64,000 bases of DNA from Chelonoidis abingdonii. Taxonomy: Eukaryota > Chordata > Testudines > Testudinidae. How positions within the stretch are numbered: the first letter of the stretch is position 1; the number at the start of each line of letters is the position of its first letter. Shown one piece after another: positions 35,632 to 50,600 of the stretch. The stretch covers positions 126,206,348-126,270,347 of the forward strand of contig NC_133771.1 in the NCBI RefSeq assembly GCF_003597395.2, written 5' to 3'. The notes beneath the pieces are model-generated. The model saw only the letters and a program-made list of their open reading frames with translations. It did not search any database and was not told where the DNA came from. Both the position numbers and the translations under genes were made by a program.

Positions 35632-38600
35632 GTAAGGGAAATCAAAATTTTCCAATCAGTGTTTTCATTGTCAGAGCGGGATTGTAAAATAAAAATCAAT
35701 TGCTAGAGCAATACATATGGAGTATAGATGTTTTTGATGAAAACTTTATTCTTGTCCCATTAAAGTTTCTCTGAAATTTCCAACAGAATCAGGATATTGA
35801 GTATTCTCAAGCAGCAATACCAGGGTGAGCTAATCTGAAAGATCCTTAGTATTGACTCTCTGGAGCAGATGAAATCAGATGGGGATACTGCTTTCTTGCC
35901 GCTGTAATGCTGGACTAAAATAAACAAAGAGTAATGTCATTGCAACCGAGGCATTAGAGTGGTCATTTAAGGGCAGGTCCTTGGCTGGTATAAATTAATG
36001 TTGCTCAATTGACTGCTGCTGATTTATACCAGCTCATGATCTGCCCAGTTATATGGACATTATATAATTTATTTGAGTAAGCATCTAGACTTACTAGTAA
36101 TAAATAATTAGTATCTAACCACTTCTGTGTGTCCTGAGCCTCGGTAAGAAAATAGAATTACGTTAGTTGTCATTAAAAATTAAGATTTTGCCAAGAGTTA
36201 CCACACACTGGGTATCAGAAATGCCAGAGTTATTTCCTATAGAATGGAAAACTGCAGTCACTCCATTACTCCTTTTGTGGTATGTGTTGGCAAATAAAGT
36301 TATGCTTTATTGGGCTGCAAAAGGACAACCAATAAACTGTGCTAGATCTTGATTATAGACACATAGTCGGTGCAGTACAATGTGACTCTAATCCATAGAC
36401 TCAGCACTAAAGGTGCATGTGTATATAAATAACGGTGATAACTGTAGTGCTTAGAAACACCATCGCTAAAATACATTTACATAAATTAGGTATATAATCT
36501 TCATGAAGTATTGTATACTGTATCAAAACACCACATAATTTGACTGCCCATGGTCCTGCAATCTTCCCATTATTATTTATTTGTATGTGATGACCAGGAC
36601 CTGGGAAGTCATACCTAGTGGCTGGAGAAGGAGTCAGGGCAGGTCGGGTACCAGGAAGTCAGATCCAGAATAGACCCAGAAGGAAAACCAAGAGTCAAGT
36701 TTCAGTAGGCAGGGCAACTCAGATACTGGGAGGTCAGAAGTCCAGGTACACCAGAGAACAAAAGTGAGAGTCAGGCGTCAGAAAGAAAACTAACTCAGGT
36801 CAGAGTCCGCAATAAGTCAGAGGGCAGACCGAGAGCTAGGAGGCAGGCAGGATCAGAAGCTGGAGTCTAGGATCTCTCACAAGCAGGATCTGGAGCAGAG
36901 ATATGCAGGCAGTCTATGTTGTTGCTCAGACAGATCCCTTTCATGGCTTCCTGGTTTATATACTGGTATAAGCCAGTCAGAGGACTTTCCGAAGCTGCCA
37001 CTCCAGTCCTGGTGGTTGGTACTTTCTGCCAAACCCAGTCTCACAGGGTCTTCCGATGGGAGCCCAGCCTAAGCCTTCTATGGCAATGCGGACGTATTAA
37101 CAGCCTGAAGCCCCCACAGTTCCATCCCTGCAGGTTCTCACATTATATTACCATGGTGCCCCAGTCCTGGATCAGGATCCCCTTGTGCTAGGTGCTGTGC
37201 AAAGAGACAGTCCCTAACCTGAAGAGTTTATAGTCTCATCCTCCTTCCCTCCGCCCATCTTGTCATCAGTTGTTCTAATTTGTCTCTTCTTAGGTTATGA
37301 CATCTTCAGGGCAGGAAACTTTCCTTATACGCATTCCGTAAAATGCCTAGAACACTGTTTGCCCTGAATAAATGTTAAATAAAAGCAAATGAGCAGCCCT
37401 GGAGATGGTAACTGGACACAGATCATCCACCTTCAGGTCATAGAATCAAAGCTGGTTCAGGTTAGCAATAACTGAAAACCAGAATAAGCTGCTGAGGGCG
37501 AGCTGTCTGCAATGCGTTGGTGTCATAGTTTACTCCCTGATAGATAAGAATCCACACCTCAAAAAACATTAATCACAGCCTTCACTGAGCAGATTTGTTT
37601 GCTGTCTCAGCAATGGATTGAATGGGCAAGGAAAATTAAATATGTTCAGATTCCTAGGAGTGGCTATTCCAGGTGATGGCTGAATCTCATTGGCAGGAGA
37701 AACTTGCACTGCTACCTGTGTCATACTTGTCCAGGAGATGTACCGAGAAATTCAGTCTCCAGAGCTTTCAGTCCAGAACCTTTCATGAACAGTACCATTT
37801 AACTGACATTATTTTTAAAATGAAAATTAGGAGTGTGTGTGATGGGAGTGTGTGTGTATACAGGGGGTGAGATTACTTTTTTGTCCATGTTTGTTCGGCT
37901 GTTGACCCTGATGACTGTTGAAAGTGGGTGAGCAAAACAGCAATGTAAAGCTTCACTCAGAGTCCATTTACAGAAGCAGTAGGTAAAAGATTATACATAT
38001 CTGATGCAACCACTATGATTTTGCATTAGCAGCAAGAAAAAAACCTCCCTGCTCACTAGCTAATGCATAGAGAAAATGAAACTTGTGGGTCGTCAAAGCA
38101 AGTAGTGGGAGCTGAAGATCAAAATTCCGTTGGCAAACATCTTCAGGCTGTACCACTTTCACCTATGTGTTCAGCAGCACGCATGTAAGTGAAAAGCAGG
38201 GCTTCAGGGAAAAAGAAAGTGACTAATGGAATGGTGAATGGGAACCTTACAGAAATGCTCCAGATGCACGTGAACAAGCTGCTGAAAACCAGCCAAATAA
38301 GAAGAGTGGTTTTGATTTTTCACCACCATTGCCTGCCAAATCCTCTGCCAAAAATAAGAAGGAGGTTGGATGGCTCAGATAAGGTGTGGGGAGGAAAGGT
38401 CATTGGACAAGAGTGCTCTTACTGACTAATAAGGAGATTTTCAAAGGCATGAAGGCTGTTAGGCATCCAACTCCCATTGGACATGACTGGAAGTTGGGCA
38501 CCTAATTGTCCTTTATGCCTTAGAAAATCTACCCCCTAAGCCTCTGAATATTCTTCTGTAAAATAGCAGGTCCTTGTACAATGCCTAAAGACAAGGACAT

Positions 38601-41600
38601 AAGAATAGTAATAGGCTAGAGAGAATCTCCTTCTTTCCCAGGTGACCATATGGTATACCAAGTAGCAGTATTCACAGGACTCTTTTCAGACTCCAAAGGC
38701 CTAAACCAAAGAGTTCTGGGATCAGTAGAAAGACTTCCATTGACTTCACTGGGCTGTGGATCAGGCCCCAAGAGTCCAGTCCCTGTAGCTTGGTTCTGGC
38801 TCCAACATACCTAATTATCAGCTTTACTCATTTACTAAGCAGTGACATAGCAGGCAATTCACAAAGTAAACATGTTAAATATAACACAATTGGAAAGGGA
38901 AGACCTAGTTAATCCTAAGCTAGAACTTCAGTAAAATTTAGACGAGAAATCGTTAAGCATAGTAGTGTTCTATCTAATTTGACCGTTTTCAAACAGCTAC
39001 CCCTTTTCTAATGTGCCTGCTCTTTCTAAACCCTCCTTTTTTATATAGATGAACTGTTCTTTTTGTACTTTGTTTAAACATGTGTTATTTCATATCTGAT
39101 TAAGTTTACTGAGAACATGACCAGGGAGACTAAATCAAAAGGATGATTTAGCATAGTAATCTGAAAAGCAGATGTTCTTGGGAGGGAGAGACTTGAAAAG
39201 CAGCAATGCTGAAAGATATTTGCAGGTGGTTATTAGACAGCAAATTAGGCACAAGTTTGCAATGTGATACAGTAACTCAAAGACAAATGCAAACACAGGC
39301 TGCTATGCAAAGATGTCACCCCACAGAACAGGGGTGTAACAGTTCCACTCTATCCGGTTCTTATGCAATCACACCTGAAATGCTGCATTCAGTTCTGAGC
39401 ACCTTATAACCAGAGAGAGAAAAATGATCTGAGGACTGGAGGGATTGATTTGTGAGGAATTATTAAATTAATGAAATATGCAGGGTGGGTTTTTCATCTC
39501 TGTTCTGATCCCTTCACACTGCTATGGTGGTGCAAAAGGGTCTGGATCTCTCCGTGGGAAACCCCTGAATATGGTGTCAATTTCTATTATTTTATGTCTA
39601 GTTAAATAGTTAAACTGTTTTGAAATAGTTCCACAGGCAGCTTCAGTTACTGTAACCACTAAGTAAAAGTAATTGTTTGGTTTGATGGGAACTCTGGAGC
39701 TGGCAGATGAGCAGCACCTGAAGTGCCTGATGCCTATTCCTTTGTAGCTGGATTAATTAAATTACATCTAGGGTAGGTGGCTGGAAGTGGGTCCTTTCAC
39801 AATGAGGTATTTTGAGGAGGAGAAGGAAAGGGAGAACAGAATCCACTATAACGTCTATTTACCTTCTTCAGGCCTTAATGATAGGTGAAATAGCAAAACC
39901 TAAGATTCATTTATAAAACATTCTTGGTATCTTATGGAGGTACAACAGCAAGTCCTCTTTCTCCTTGCCACTGCAATTTGAAGTTTTGCATATTGTACCA
40001 GGATGGGTTGTAGACTCTACAGCTTTGGGTCATGCTTTTCCTTGCAGGCACCTAAAATCAGACAGAGTTGCCTTACAAAAGGCAAACCCATTAACTCTCA
40101 GTACATAATGCAGCTAGAGCCCTTTAGCTCCCTGATCCTGAGGAGGAATAAAGCTAGACAAAGTAGTGGTCAGAATGATTTTAAGATGCAGATTGCAGCA
40201 AATGCACTGAAATCAGTTTGACTTTATCTGTAAAACCTCACAATTCCACAAATGTAATTGTTTCCCTTTTAAGAGAACACACAAAGCTCAGTGAAATTAA
40301 GTATTTGGGAAATACCCCCCCCCCCCAAAATCAAATATTGTTTCCACTTGTTTTAATTGAGCTTTTGTTACTCCTCATGAACCTGGAAAAAGAAACTAGT
40401 TGGGTCAGCAGTAGGTTTGGAATCAAATGGCTTGTCAGATTTTGCTGGGAAAGGGAACCGTAGAGGAGATACAGACCTTGGCCTAAATTCATTCCCCATT
40501 TATGGCAGATGATGTCAGCATAAATAATGCAGGGGTCCAGATTGCATTTTCTTAGGAATGGGAGTGGAGTCACTAAAAGGCAGTTTCGCAAATAAGTGGT
40601 GCAGACTGAAAAGAGGATGTGGCTAGAGCTGCAAGAGGGTGCAGTGATTCAGCAGCTCCGTAGAGTGGACCAGAAATCAGAAGGAAAAAAATAGCTGAGC
40701 CTAGATCATTTCCACTAACTACTGATAAAGCATTGGAAAGGGTGGATAATTTTTGCCAAACATTTTTGGCAATGATGACATCTAGTGGCATGTTAATGGA
40801 TTATAGACAAATCTACAGATTCAGATGCCAGCAGAGACAGTAATCTACAGATTCATCAACTGCTAATAGCAAAGCTGGTGTGTTCCATACTGAATAGCAG
40901 CCTTTACTGGCACACATTTAGCATAATGAACTGATTCCAATGTGGCCTTTCAGCAACACTTTCTTATGAAGAAAGTTATGTAATTTTGAGACTTGGCAAC
41001 AATTCATTGCCCAAGTGTGAGGCCTGAGAAGGACAAATCATCACCAGAACACATTATCCTACTACACTTGTTGCAAATAAATCATCATGCTCTGATACTT
41101 GGCAGCTGTCTCAAAAAACCCAGACAATATTTTCAAAGGGATCTGTAACCAGTTCAGTAATGTTTACCTAACAACTTTTACAGCATCTTAAAGCAGTGAA
41201 TAATATGACAGTCAAAGCTTTGGTGGAGACAAAACAGCTGTTCCTTTTTCTATACTACTCCAGAAGAATTAATTCGACATTACAGAAAAGCCCCAAAGCC
41301 TACACTTACCTTGATCAGTACACCTGGGTTAATACAAGAAATCAGTGCTACTCTTTCATATTATCATGTAAGGTTTAAGGAGCAGTGAGAGGACGGTGGA
41401 AGCGGACAAGGCCTCTGATTTAGTGCCAAAAGATGGGTTCACTACATATTCTCAGTAAGGTTTCCCCCATATAAAAATGACTGTGCTTCAGGTAGGGCAG
41501 ATCTTCACAGCCCCATTCATTTCAGTGAAGCTGCACCAATTTACGCTGGATGAGAAGCTGGGACATTGACTTCAAAGGTTTGATAACTGTTGTTTTCTTC

Positions 41601-44600
41601 TGTGTTTGCACAGGGTTGGGATGAGTTTACAAATCTCTCCTTTATTTTGCCAATCTGGAGGCAGCAGTGGTAATAAGAAAGGAAAAAGTTTAAAAAAAGA
41701 AAGGAGGCCGATTTCATATTAGAAAGCTTGGTATCATTCTGGGTGGTCCAGCCAGCAGATCTATAAGAGATTCAAGCTGGACCTTGAAGGCATGTATGAA
41801 AATTCAGGCAAAAACAAAATCAAAACCAAACAAACCCCACTACTCAGGTTCTTGTGACACAGCAACTTGAGAGTGAAGTCTGATCCGCCGTTTTTCTTTG
41901 TCATTATGAAGTTCCACTGGTGTACTCACCTCTGAACAACGTAGAGTAGAAAATCTGCCCTGAGGAGGTCTCTTAGCACATCTTGTTCTGATAAAACAAA
42001 GAAAAGGGGCTGTTCTCCCCCCACCCCCGACTCCAGAGCTGAATCAGTTTGAAGTTTGATTCAGTGAAGTGCTGGTGAAAAATGCTTTGGCGAATGAGAG
42101 AATTAATACACCCCCAAATCAAGTAGAGACTGGGTAGCAGCAGTCTGAGCTGCCACAGGTTGCCCTAGCAATGTACTTCCGCCCTCCCCTGGAGGCACCA
42201 CCTGCAGAACTGAGAGGATAAACTTGTCTTCTATTAATACTGCCAAGTAGGATGTCCATTTTGCTGGTGATTTTTTTCAAATGGACACTTGTTCAGCCAG
42301 AACTGGGCTGAGACCTTCAATTCATTGTAGATGGGCATAGAAAAACACCTAGTATTGGTCAATTAATGAATAATAGTTGTAAATCAAATATTTACTTATC
42401 TCACCTGTCTCTTGTGAAGATTAGTTGTGACTGACTGTACAGTGCTTTCAGATCCTCAGGCCAAAGGTGCAATGCTTCCAGGTCCTCTGATGAATTATTA
42501 TCATGTAAGGCAATGCAGGGTTGAATCTGGGAAGTCAGGGAAAAGTATACACGGTGCTGAAGGACTAAGGTATGAGCTTTCCAGCATCCTGCTCCACACC
42601 GGAACAGAAGACTGTCCTTAGTTGTATCACAGAGACGGGGGGCCCAATCCAAAGCTTATTGAAGCCATGGAAAGACCCTGTCAACTTCAGTAGCCTTTGG
42701 CTCAGGTCCCAAATCACTTGCACCTCTATATGGAAAAGCGAGGTGCTGCTGAATACCTATAACTCCCATTGTCTTCAGTCCTTGAACTACACAGAAAGAT
42801 TGTGAAGTACTTGCTATCCTCTAACTCAATCTGAGTGTCAGTCCAAAATAAAAAATATCTGTCCTCTGACAGACATACTGTGAGGGGAGACACTGTAATA
42901 ACCATTTTGTTTTCCAGGTATTAGTCATGAGCTTGACCTTCTCGGTGCTCATTTCAGACCCATCCTCCTCCTTTGTTTAAAGGTTATTTCAGCTGTGAAA
43001 TCCTTAGGCATGTTGGGGATTTCCTTCCCTCTCTCTAGGCAGATAGATAATTTAATAACCTTTTCTTGGCTAAGTAAAATAGGCAAAGTAAACTAAAATG
43101 GTCCCAAATAATTGCACCACAGTTAAAAAAAAATATGTTGGAATTTGGTCTGAATGTCTGTTTGTTCAATGGGTGGTGAGAGCATTTAGCACCTTCCAGG
43201 CATCTGGCTCCTCACCAGGGGATACTTTCATCCCCTACAATCTGGCAGCTCCAAAGGACTGGGTGGGGGAAAGTATTGACATCAGCTTTCCCCTCTTCAT
43301 TCCTTTATTTATAATTCAGTGCAGGTGAGAGTCATGGCACTGTCCTGAAGTAGGTGGTTTCTTCTCTCCTAAGCTCCTACCTCGACTGCTTGCAGTGACT
43401 GGTCTCTGCACTTGTCACTGGAGGTGAGAGCAGAGGAGTTTAGACTGGTACTGGTTATGAATTCATCTACCAGGCCCTTTGTAGCCATCATATTAAATTG
43501 AGGAAGAATATAGTTCAAGCATATAGTGTGAAAATGTGCATTTTGTTACGTACTGTATGGAAACTGTGTTAGCAAATGAAGTGTGTAGCCCACAAGTTGT
43601 CAGTGCAGCCCTCAGTGTTGTAAAATGTGGACAGCCCAGGCTTTATCAGTGCATTATTGTGTGTGTGTGTGTGTGTGTGTACAAGTGGTTTCTGACACAC
43701 ACATCAATGGATGCTGAGGAGCTGAGCCTGAAATTAAAACCTATCTGCTCAACTAATTTCCTCCAGATGTTAAGTCTTCCATTTGAATTAGACTCAGAAT
43801 AGGGGAGTAAAGTTCTGCTCTGGGCCTGAACTTGTCCAAATTTTGGGGAGAAAGGGAGCACAGTGGCTGAGAGATAGAAAGGCAAATCTTCAAAATTAGA
43901 TATGAATCTAGATCCAAACTTGCCCAGTGTTTGTGAGATGCTCAGACCTGAGGTTTTTGGTTTAGACCACCCAGAGTGTGACCTCTCAGAAATCTTTTAT
44001 AGTTTATTTTCAGCAGATGCACTATACAGCTCCGATTTCACAGGGCTGCCAAGTTGGAAAGGTTAATAAGAAACAATGACAGATGACGCAAGACTCATGA
44101 GGCCCAGGCAGAAAGGGCTCTGGATTTTTGGATTCTCTACATTACTGGCCCTGGACACCACGCAGAAGATTGAGAGTGAGGCTTGTGACCCCTCCATTCT
44201 GAAGCCGATATTTTCTGTTCCCATGCACAAAGAGCAAAGCATTCCTTTCAATGCATGTGAGCCCAATTTGTGAACAGTTATTCACACAAATAATTTTAGT
44301 GACTTTTTTGGGACTACATAGGTAAGTAACTGCTCACCGGTGTTAGCAATGGTTCAGTCTGGACCTTAGGTCTTTATAGCTACAGAACAGATACAGCCTG
44401 GTACACTTCTGCACATTTCTGCATGGGATCCCTGCTAGGACTGAAAGGGTGGTTGGGGCTCCAGTCATAGAATCATAGGTCATCTAGTCCAGTCCCCTGC
44501 ACTCAAAGGAGAACTAAGACCATTCCTGACAGGTTTTTGTCTAACCTGTTCTTAAAAACCTCTAATGACAAAGATACCACAATCTCCCTGTGCAATTTGT

Positions 44601-47600
44601 TCCAGTGCTTAACTATCCTGACAGAAAGTTTTTTCTAATGTCCAACCTAAGCCTCTCTTGCTGCAATTTAAGCCCACTGCTTCTTGTCCTGTCCTCAGAG
44701 GATAAGAAAAACAATTTTTCACCCTCCACCTTGTAAGAACCTTTTATGTACTTGAAAACTGTTATCATGTCCCCTCTCAGTCTTCTCTTCTCCAGACTAA
44801 ACAAACCCAATTTTTTCCAATCTTTCCTCACAGGCCATGTTTTCTAGACATTTACATTACACTTTTACATTACCTTAAACATTTACATTCACATTAAATC
44901 CACGCCTTTTTGTTGAGGCTGCCAACCAGGGTGCTAGCTGCTAGTGAATGTTCTGAAATGGGGTTGATTCTCTTAAAAACTAGACTGAAATCACCAATTC
45001 TTTTCATCCAAGCCACCAAACAGCTTTCAGATGGTGGTAACTTTCAGACATTACCAGGGGTGAAAGTAACTTAAAAGTCTTACCAGTGTGGGGTCTCAGG
45101 TGGAAGGGATGGGGCTGGGGGTCAGCCTCCCCCAGCCAGCCCTTCTGTGCTGCCTGGCCCACTCTGCCTTGCTCTCCGGCCGCTGCAGCGGTATCAGCGG
45201 AGGTGGCTGGGAGCCCCAGGCCCTTTTAAATCTCCAGACCCCAGGGCAGCTGCCCCTTTTGCCCCCACTTATAGCTGCTCGGGGGGCGTGTGGGGCGGAG
45301 GGCCAGCAACATTAAAGCACTGCTGCAGCAATCCTTTAATGTCAACTATGTACGGGTCGGTACTGATGGCCACTTCTTACCAGTATGCCGTACTGGCCTG
45401 TACCAGCCCACTTTTACTTCTGGACACTACCAAACCAAGCCAAGGGTGGTCTGGGAGTGACAGGCTATAGAACTCAAACAATCCTTCGCTCTATAGACAC
45501 CTCTATGTTAAAGGCTAACTCTGTTAATGAAAAGGATGAAGAAGAGCTCTGTGGAAGCTCGAAAGCTTGTTTCTCTCGCCAATAGAAATTGGTCTCAGTG
45601 ATGCTGAAACAATTTGTATAGTGGGGCTGCTGAGAGCCATTGGACCAAACTGCAAAACCTGTATGTGATGGAAATCACTTCGAGCCAAGGTGCGGCACCC
45701 CCAGTTCTTCTAGTTCCAGCACCTATGGTTGGTTCAATATAAGATATTACCCACCTTGTTTTTCTATATATCCTGGGACTAATGCTGCTATAACAACACT
45801 GTTTATATAAAGAGCATTTAAGTAGAACTTCACAGACAAAAAATAACAAAAAACAGAGCCAAGAATTCTTAGCTACGGCAAGAATATTTAAATATATGGA
45901 CCCGAGCAAAACTTAGGATTGACTTATAAAGTATCAGTTAAATTACTTAAGCATTTTACACTATGAATCCTTTTGAAAGGACTCACAGTGCCTTACCGTT
46001 ATCCATTGTCTCTTGTTTCATGGAAAACACAAGTGATTTAAAGTAGTTGACTGATATTTTAAGACAACAGTTTATTTCAGCTGTCAGCTGCAAATGTATG
46101 TTGAGGTACAAGGGTATTGTAAAGGAAGCATATTTTCCCTTGTCTCTTTGGTGCACTCTCTCTGCCTGGCTCTTCATGTCAGGCTGTTCACTTTTTCTCT
46201 GTTTATCTTACATTTGGATTAACTTATTTCAAAAATAAATATATACTTTTAAAAGGATCAAGGGTATTAACTTTCCAAGGCAAGGAGCCCATCTGTCTCT
46301 ACAGACCAATCCTTCAAGCTGTTCCATGACGGAAGTCAATGGCGCTCTATGCAGATGTGCAGGGGTCCGCTAGCGCAGAACAGCTTGCAGTACTGGGGCC
46401 TGTATTTGTAAAACACCTAGCATAGGAGGGCTTTGGTCCTGACTGGGGCCTCTCTGAGTATTATCAAAATATTAATAATAATGGGTCGGATTTTTCCAAA
46501 GCACCTAAGGGACTGTTGACTTTCACTGCAGCTTATGACCCTAAGTTACTTATGATGTGCTTTTGGAAAACCCACACAGTGTCTTTAATACCAAAAGGCA
46601 CCACAAGACAATAGCTTCCAAACTGCTAAAGCATGGGACTGAAAGGGTGTCTTTGGAGCTTAGGCGTGTGGAGGCTACACAATGAGAGAAATTTTGCCCT
46701 AGCAGAATAGGCTTGAAAAGTATGGCTCACATTTTCAATGAGGTTTCTACATCTGCACTTATAATTCTGTCCATGCCAATGATTCATGAGTCAAAGAAGG
46801 ATATTTAGACATCTGTGGGCTAAAATTTATAGGCTATGGACCTGGTTTTCATCTCAACTATGCAGTTTTGTGCCAGTGTAATTCCATTGACTTCAGTGGC
46901 CACTGTTCCTTATTTACAGCCAAGAGAATGAGATTGGAATCCAACTCTGAGTTTCAAAAGTGGCACCACAAACGCATATATGTGAAAAGTGAATTTGCTT
47001 TAAATTGAATTGTTCAGGTATCCTTGTTTCTCCTGGGAGAGTTGAGACATGGGCAATAAGCCTGATGCAAATTTCAGTGTTAGAAAAATGAGGCCTGAAC
47101 GCTGAATTCGGATGGTGGAATAAAAGGAAGTGATTTAAAATTAATTAGTTTTAAAATTTATTTATGTATAACTTAAGTCTGCCTGTAAATTCTGTTAAGG
47201 ATTTGAGATCAAAAACATTTCCCTTTCATGATATTTTTATTTTAAAAGTATTTCATTTTAAATCCTTTTCATTCTGTGCTCACAATAATCCATTATTAGC
47301 TCTGATGAGACTAACTTTTTTACTTTTTCTGCCTATTTTACTTCTTTGATTTCAGGGCTTGTGGACAGAAGTCTTCTGTCAGGGCTTTCTGCTTTAAGAG
47401 CAAACAATGTTGTAAAATCCCAAATAGGCCTTCGTTGCGTTGGTCTCCTTAGTGAGGGGCTCTTTACTGAGGTCCAACACAGCTCCTTTGTTCATTTGCT
47501 AGCTTGGTCTCTCTCTTTAAGACCTTGACCTTTATATGGTGCTGAGCAACTTTAATTCTCATTAAACAACTTTAAGTTTTGGGGACTATTGGTCCAGATT

Positions 47601-50600
47601 CTTTCCAGCAGTTGTTTCCAATATATTTCCAGAAGAGTGTACCACAGAGGGTGACTGCTCCCTGACTCCATCTCGCCCCTCTGGCTGGTCATGCTCCAAG
47701 ATATCAGGTAGAGATCCATTTCCCAGTGACTGGTAGAGTAACTTCCACAGGGTCTGATGGAGAGAGGGAAGAGGCTTACTGGTGACATCCTTGCTTTTCT
47801 TTCACCTACAGAAGATCAGCTGGCTCCATATTTTTTTACTCGATTAGCTAGTTTTAAAAACCAAATAGGCTATGTTTGCCCGTGTAGGTGGTTTCAAACA
47901 TTCCTCCTGAAATCTCTCACCATGTTCTTGAAAAAACTATATGTAGTGGGACATAAGCACTTAAAAAAATTGGACCACTTATTTAGGTGCCTAAATATGG
48001 ATTTTAAAGCTTATCTTTAGACTATTACTTTTCAAAATCTTGGCCAATGTGAAATAGCAGATATTTTCATTCTGTCTAAGTACTTCTATGCCCCGCCCCC
48101 ATCACTGCAGTATTTGAGCACCTTCATCTGATATACATTATAAGTGTGAACTTGAAATACTAAACGCATTGCAAATTCTCTGTACCTCAGTTAACTCAGC
48201 TGTAAAATATTATTATTAATATTATTTATTACAGCTCATCCTTGGAAAGTGTGGCTATTTCTAGAGTGCTATTTAATAAATGGCTAAAACTGCAGAGAAT
48301 ATTACCTCAGTTTATTCTTAACTTCGCTTTTGCCTAAGTCTTCATTGTTGATAAGGACATTCCAGTCTGAGATCAAAAACTCCTGACTCCAATAAGGTCT
48401 GCAGGACTTACTTAGCTAGGATGGCATGTAATTGTGCTCCACAATCCTGTAAAGTAATTGCCAACAAAATACTATCCACACAACAAATGAATTTTTAATT
48501 TGGTTTTATTTTTGTTTCTGCTCTCTTTCCCTTCCTCCCTCCTCCCCCACGAATTCTTCAGATGAATGCAGTAGCAGCATTTTATCATCCTGTAACAGCT
48601 GCTGCAATATAAAGAACTGAAGGGTCTGAGAAAGCTACAGCAAGAAAAATATTTTCAGCATGTCAAAAATTGGTTTGATATTTGTTTTCTGCACCCTCGC
48701 AGGTCAAGTAGCTCTACTTTTGCCTAGGAGGCACTAAGAAAAAAGTGTCTGTGCTAGATCTGGAACCAGACTGCTAGGGATACAGGAAGTCTGTGGAATT
48801 CAAGCGTTATTGGAGCAGCCTGCATTAGCATCATCTTAATAAATTTCTGTTAAAAAGGGATGTTTGAGATGGGATGGTAATGGATGAGGTGGTAAAAAAA
48901 CAAACAAGCTTGAAAGTGGTTTCTCAAACACTTAGTGATCAGGTTTTTGCTTAGGCATTTTTTTGTCCAGGAGCAACACAATTGCTAAAATGTTTTGCTT
49001 TGAGGAAAAATATTACATCTCTGTGGGTGAATATTAATATATCTCTTGCTTGTTCCCACAGTATAACCTTGTGTGTGCCAATGCCTGGATGCTAGATCTA
49101 ACACAAGCTGTTCTCAATCTGGGGTTTCTGACAGGAGCATTCACTCTAGGCTATGCTGCAGACAGGTACAGTATGTGTGTTAATGCAAGTCTACCTTACA
49201 GAGGCAGAAACATCTTGCACTGTAATCACCGTATGCAAACATTTGAAGTTTGGAGGTTGAGTTCCATTCCAATAAGCAGGTCCCAGCTCACATAAACTTA
49301 ACTTCCTGAGTCTGGAAAATTGGCCTGGAAGCTTCATGAGATTTCTAGTACTTCCTGGTCCTGTTAGGACTTAAAATAGCATGAAAAGAGCCCTTCTTGT
49401 GGTATTTCATAATTTCTGTTCACATTTGGACTCAGGAAGTACAGAGGAACACAGAAATGAAAAGCAAGCATTCATAGAGAGTTTCGGGGTTGGCAATTTC
49501 GGAGGGGCGCATAAGGCCATTGATGAAGAAAGCAGCTCCTTTGAGAGAGGAAGAAGAAATTCAGTGCTACAACCCTCTCAGTTCACACATAAGGCATACA
49601 TACCCATATGTTGACCACCAAGGTCATGGTTACGGATGGTCTTCAACATTTTTAGAGCTGACTGAATACTGCAAAAAATGTGTGGGTGAAATTCAGTCCT
49701 GTAAACAGGGCCAATGCCAGAGCTAAGCACTACTTAAGTCCAACTTTCCCTTCAAAATAGGAGAAGGAAGCCTTATTTTAAGGAATTAAGTCAGAATTAA
49801 ATGGTGTGCAGTCCTCATGCCAGCCCAAAGTGCAGGGGTGAATTTCACTGCAGATAAATATTTCTTTGATTTGAAAAATATATTAACCTTTGTGGTTTGG
49901 TGCTCCTTTTCTATTTGCTATCCATGAATATCCTAGTAGGTGATTTTATTAGGCAGAGCACACAGAGAATATTCTTAGATAAAGCACTTTGAACTCCTGA
50001 ACAAAAACATTTACAATAAAAACCTCATTGTACTGAGAATTATGCTCATCCAGTAGGGAACAAACCTACCATGTGACTTACGTGTCCAATCAAAAGCAAA
50101 CAGTACAACTTTTGTATACTGAAGTCATACAACAAAGCTCTCAAATATGGTAGAGAGCAAGGATTATTTACAAACATTCTTAAGTGAATAATTTTTTTAA
50201 AAGAATCCACTGAAGAAAAATTTTTTAATCTTTACACAGACAATTCACAAACAGAAAGAGGGAGAGAGAGAGAGAGAGAGAGTAAATCATTGGTTCAAAG
50301 TATTCGCTTAGCTCATTCAAAATAAATGGATTTAAAGCAAGGTTAACACTGGGTGAAGACAACATTTCAGGGCAGCAATTATAAACTAGTTACCTCATGA
50401 TCAAATCAGAGAGAACCATGACGCTTGGAAAGTGCCTTGACAGTCTTGGGTGAAATGATAATAGAAATAATTTATATTATTATAGAATTACACCTTAGCC
50501 ACAACATTTGGATCTGTAAATGTCTCTTTTACCACAAAGTTCAAAAGGTTTTACCTAGAGCCAACAGAATAATTCCACTTATTTTTCTTAGGATTTTTTT

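Larger units (their letters stand above)
35632..49061 (+). other. SLC22A3 intron 1
   Basis: A 13.4-kb phase-0 intron, with donor GTAAGG and an acceptor in 'ttgttcccacag'. It holds the solo LTR at 36596-37142, a cluster of MITEs at 45055-45799, a CR1 fragment at 44463-44850 and otherwise mostly unrecognised sequence (35632-36544, 37246-44462 and 46488-49061). Confidence 0.85.

Noticed and set aside
35141..35699. Minus-strand frames of 130 and 89 codons
   Set aside because: They are antisense shadows of SLC22A3 exon 1.
36596..36900. GTCAG-rich stretch as a satellite or CRISPR-like array
   Set aside because: Units are irregular in length and sequence, and the stretch lies within an LTR with clear termini.
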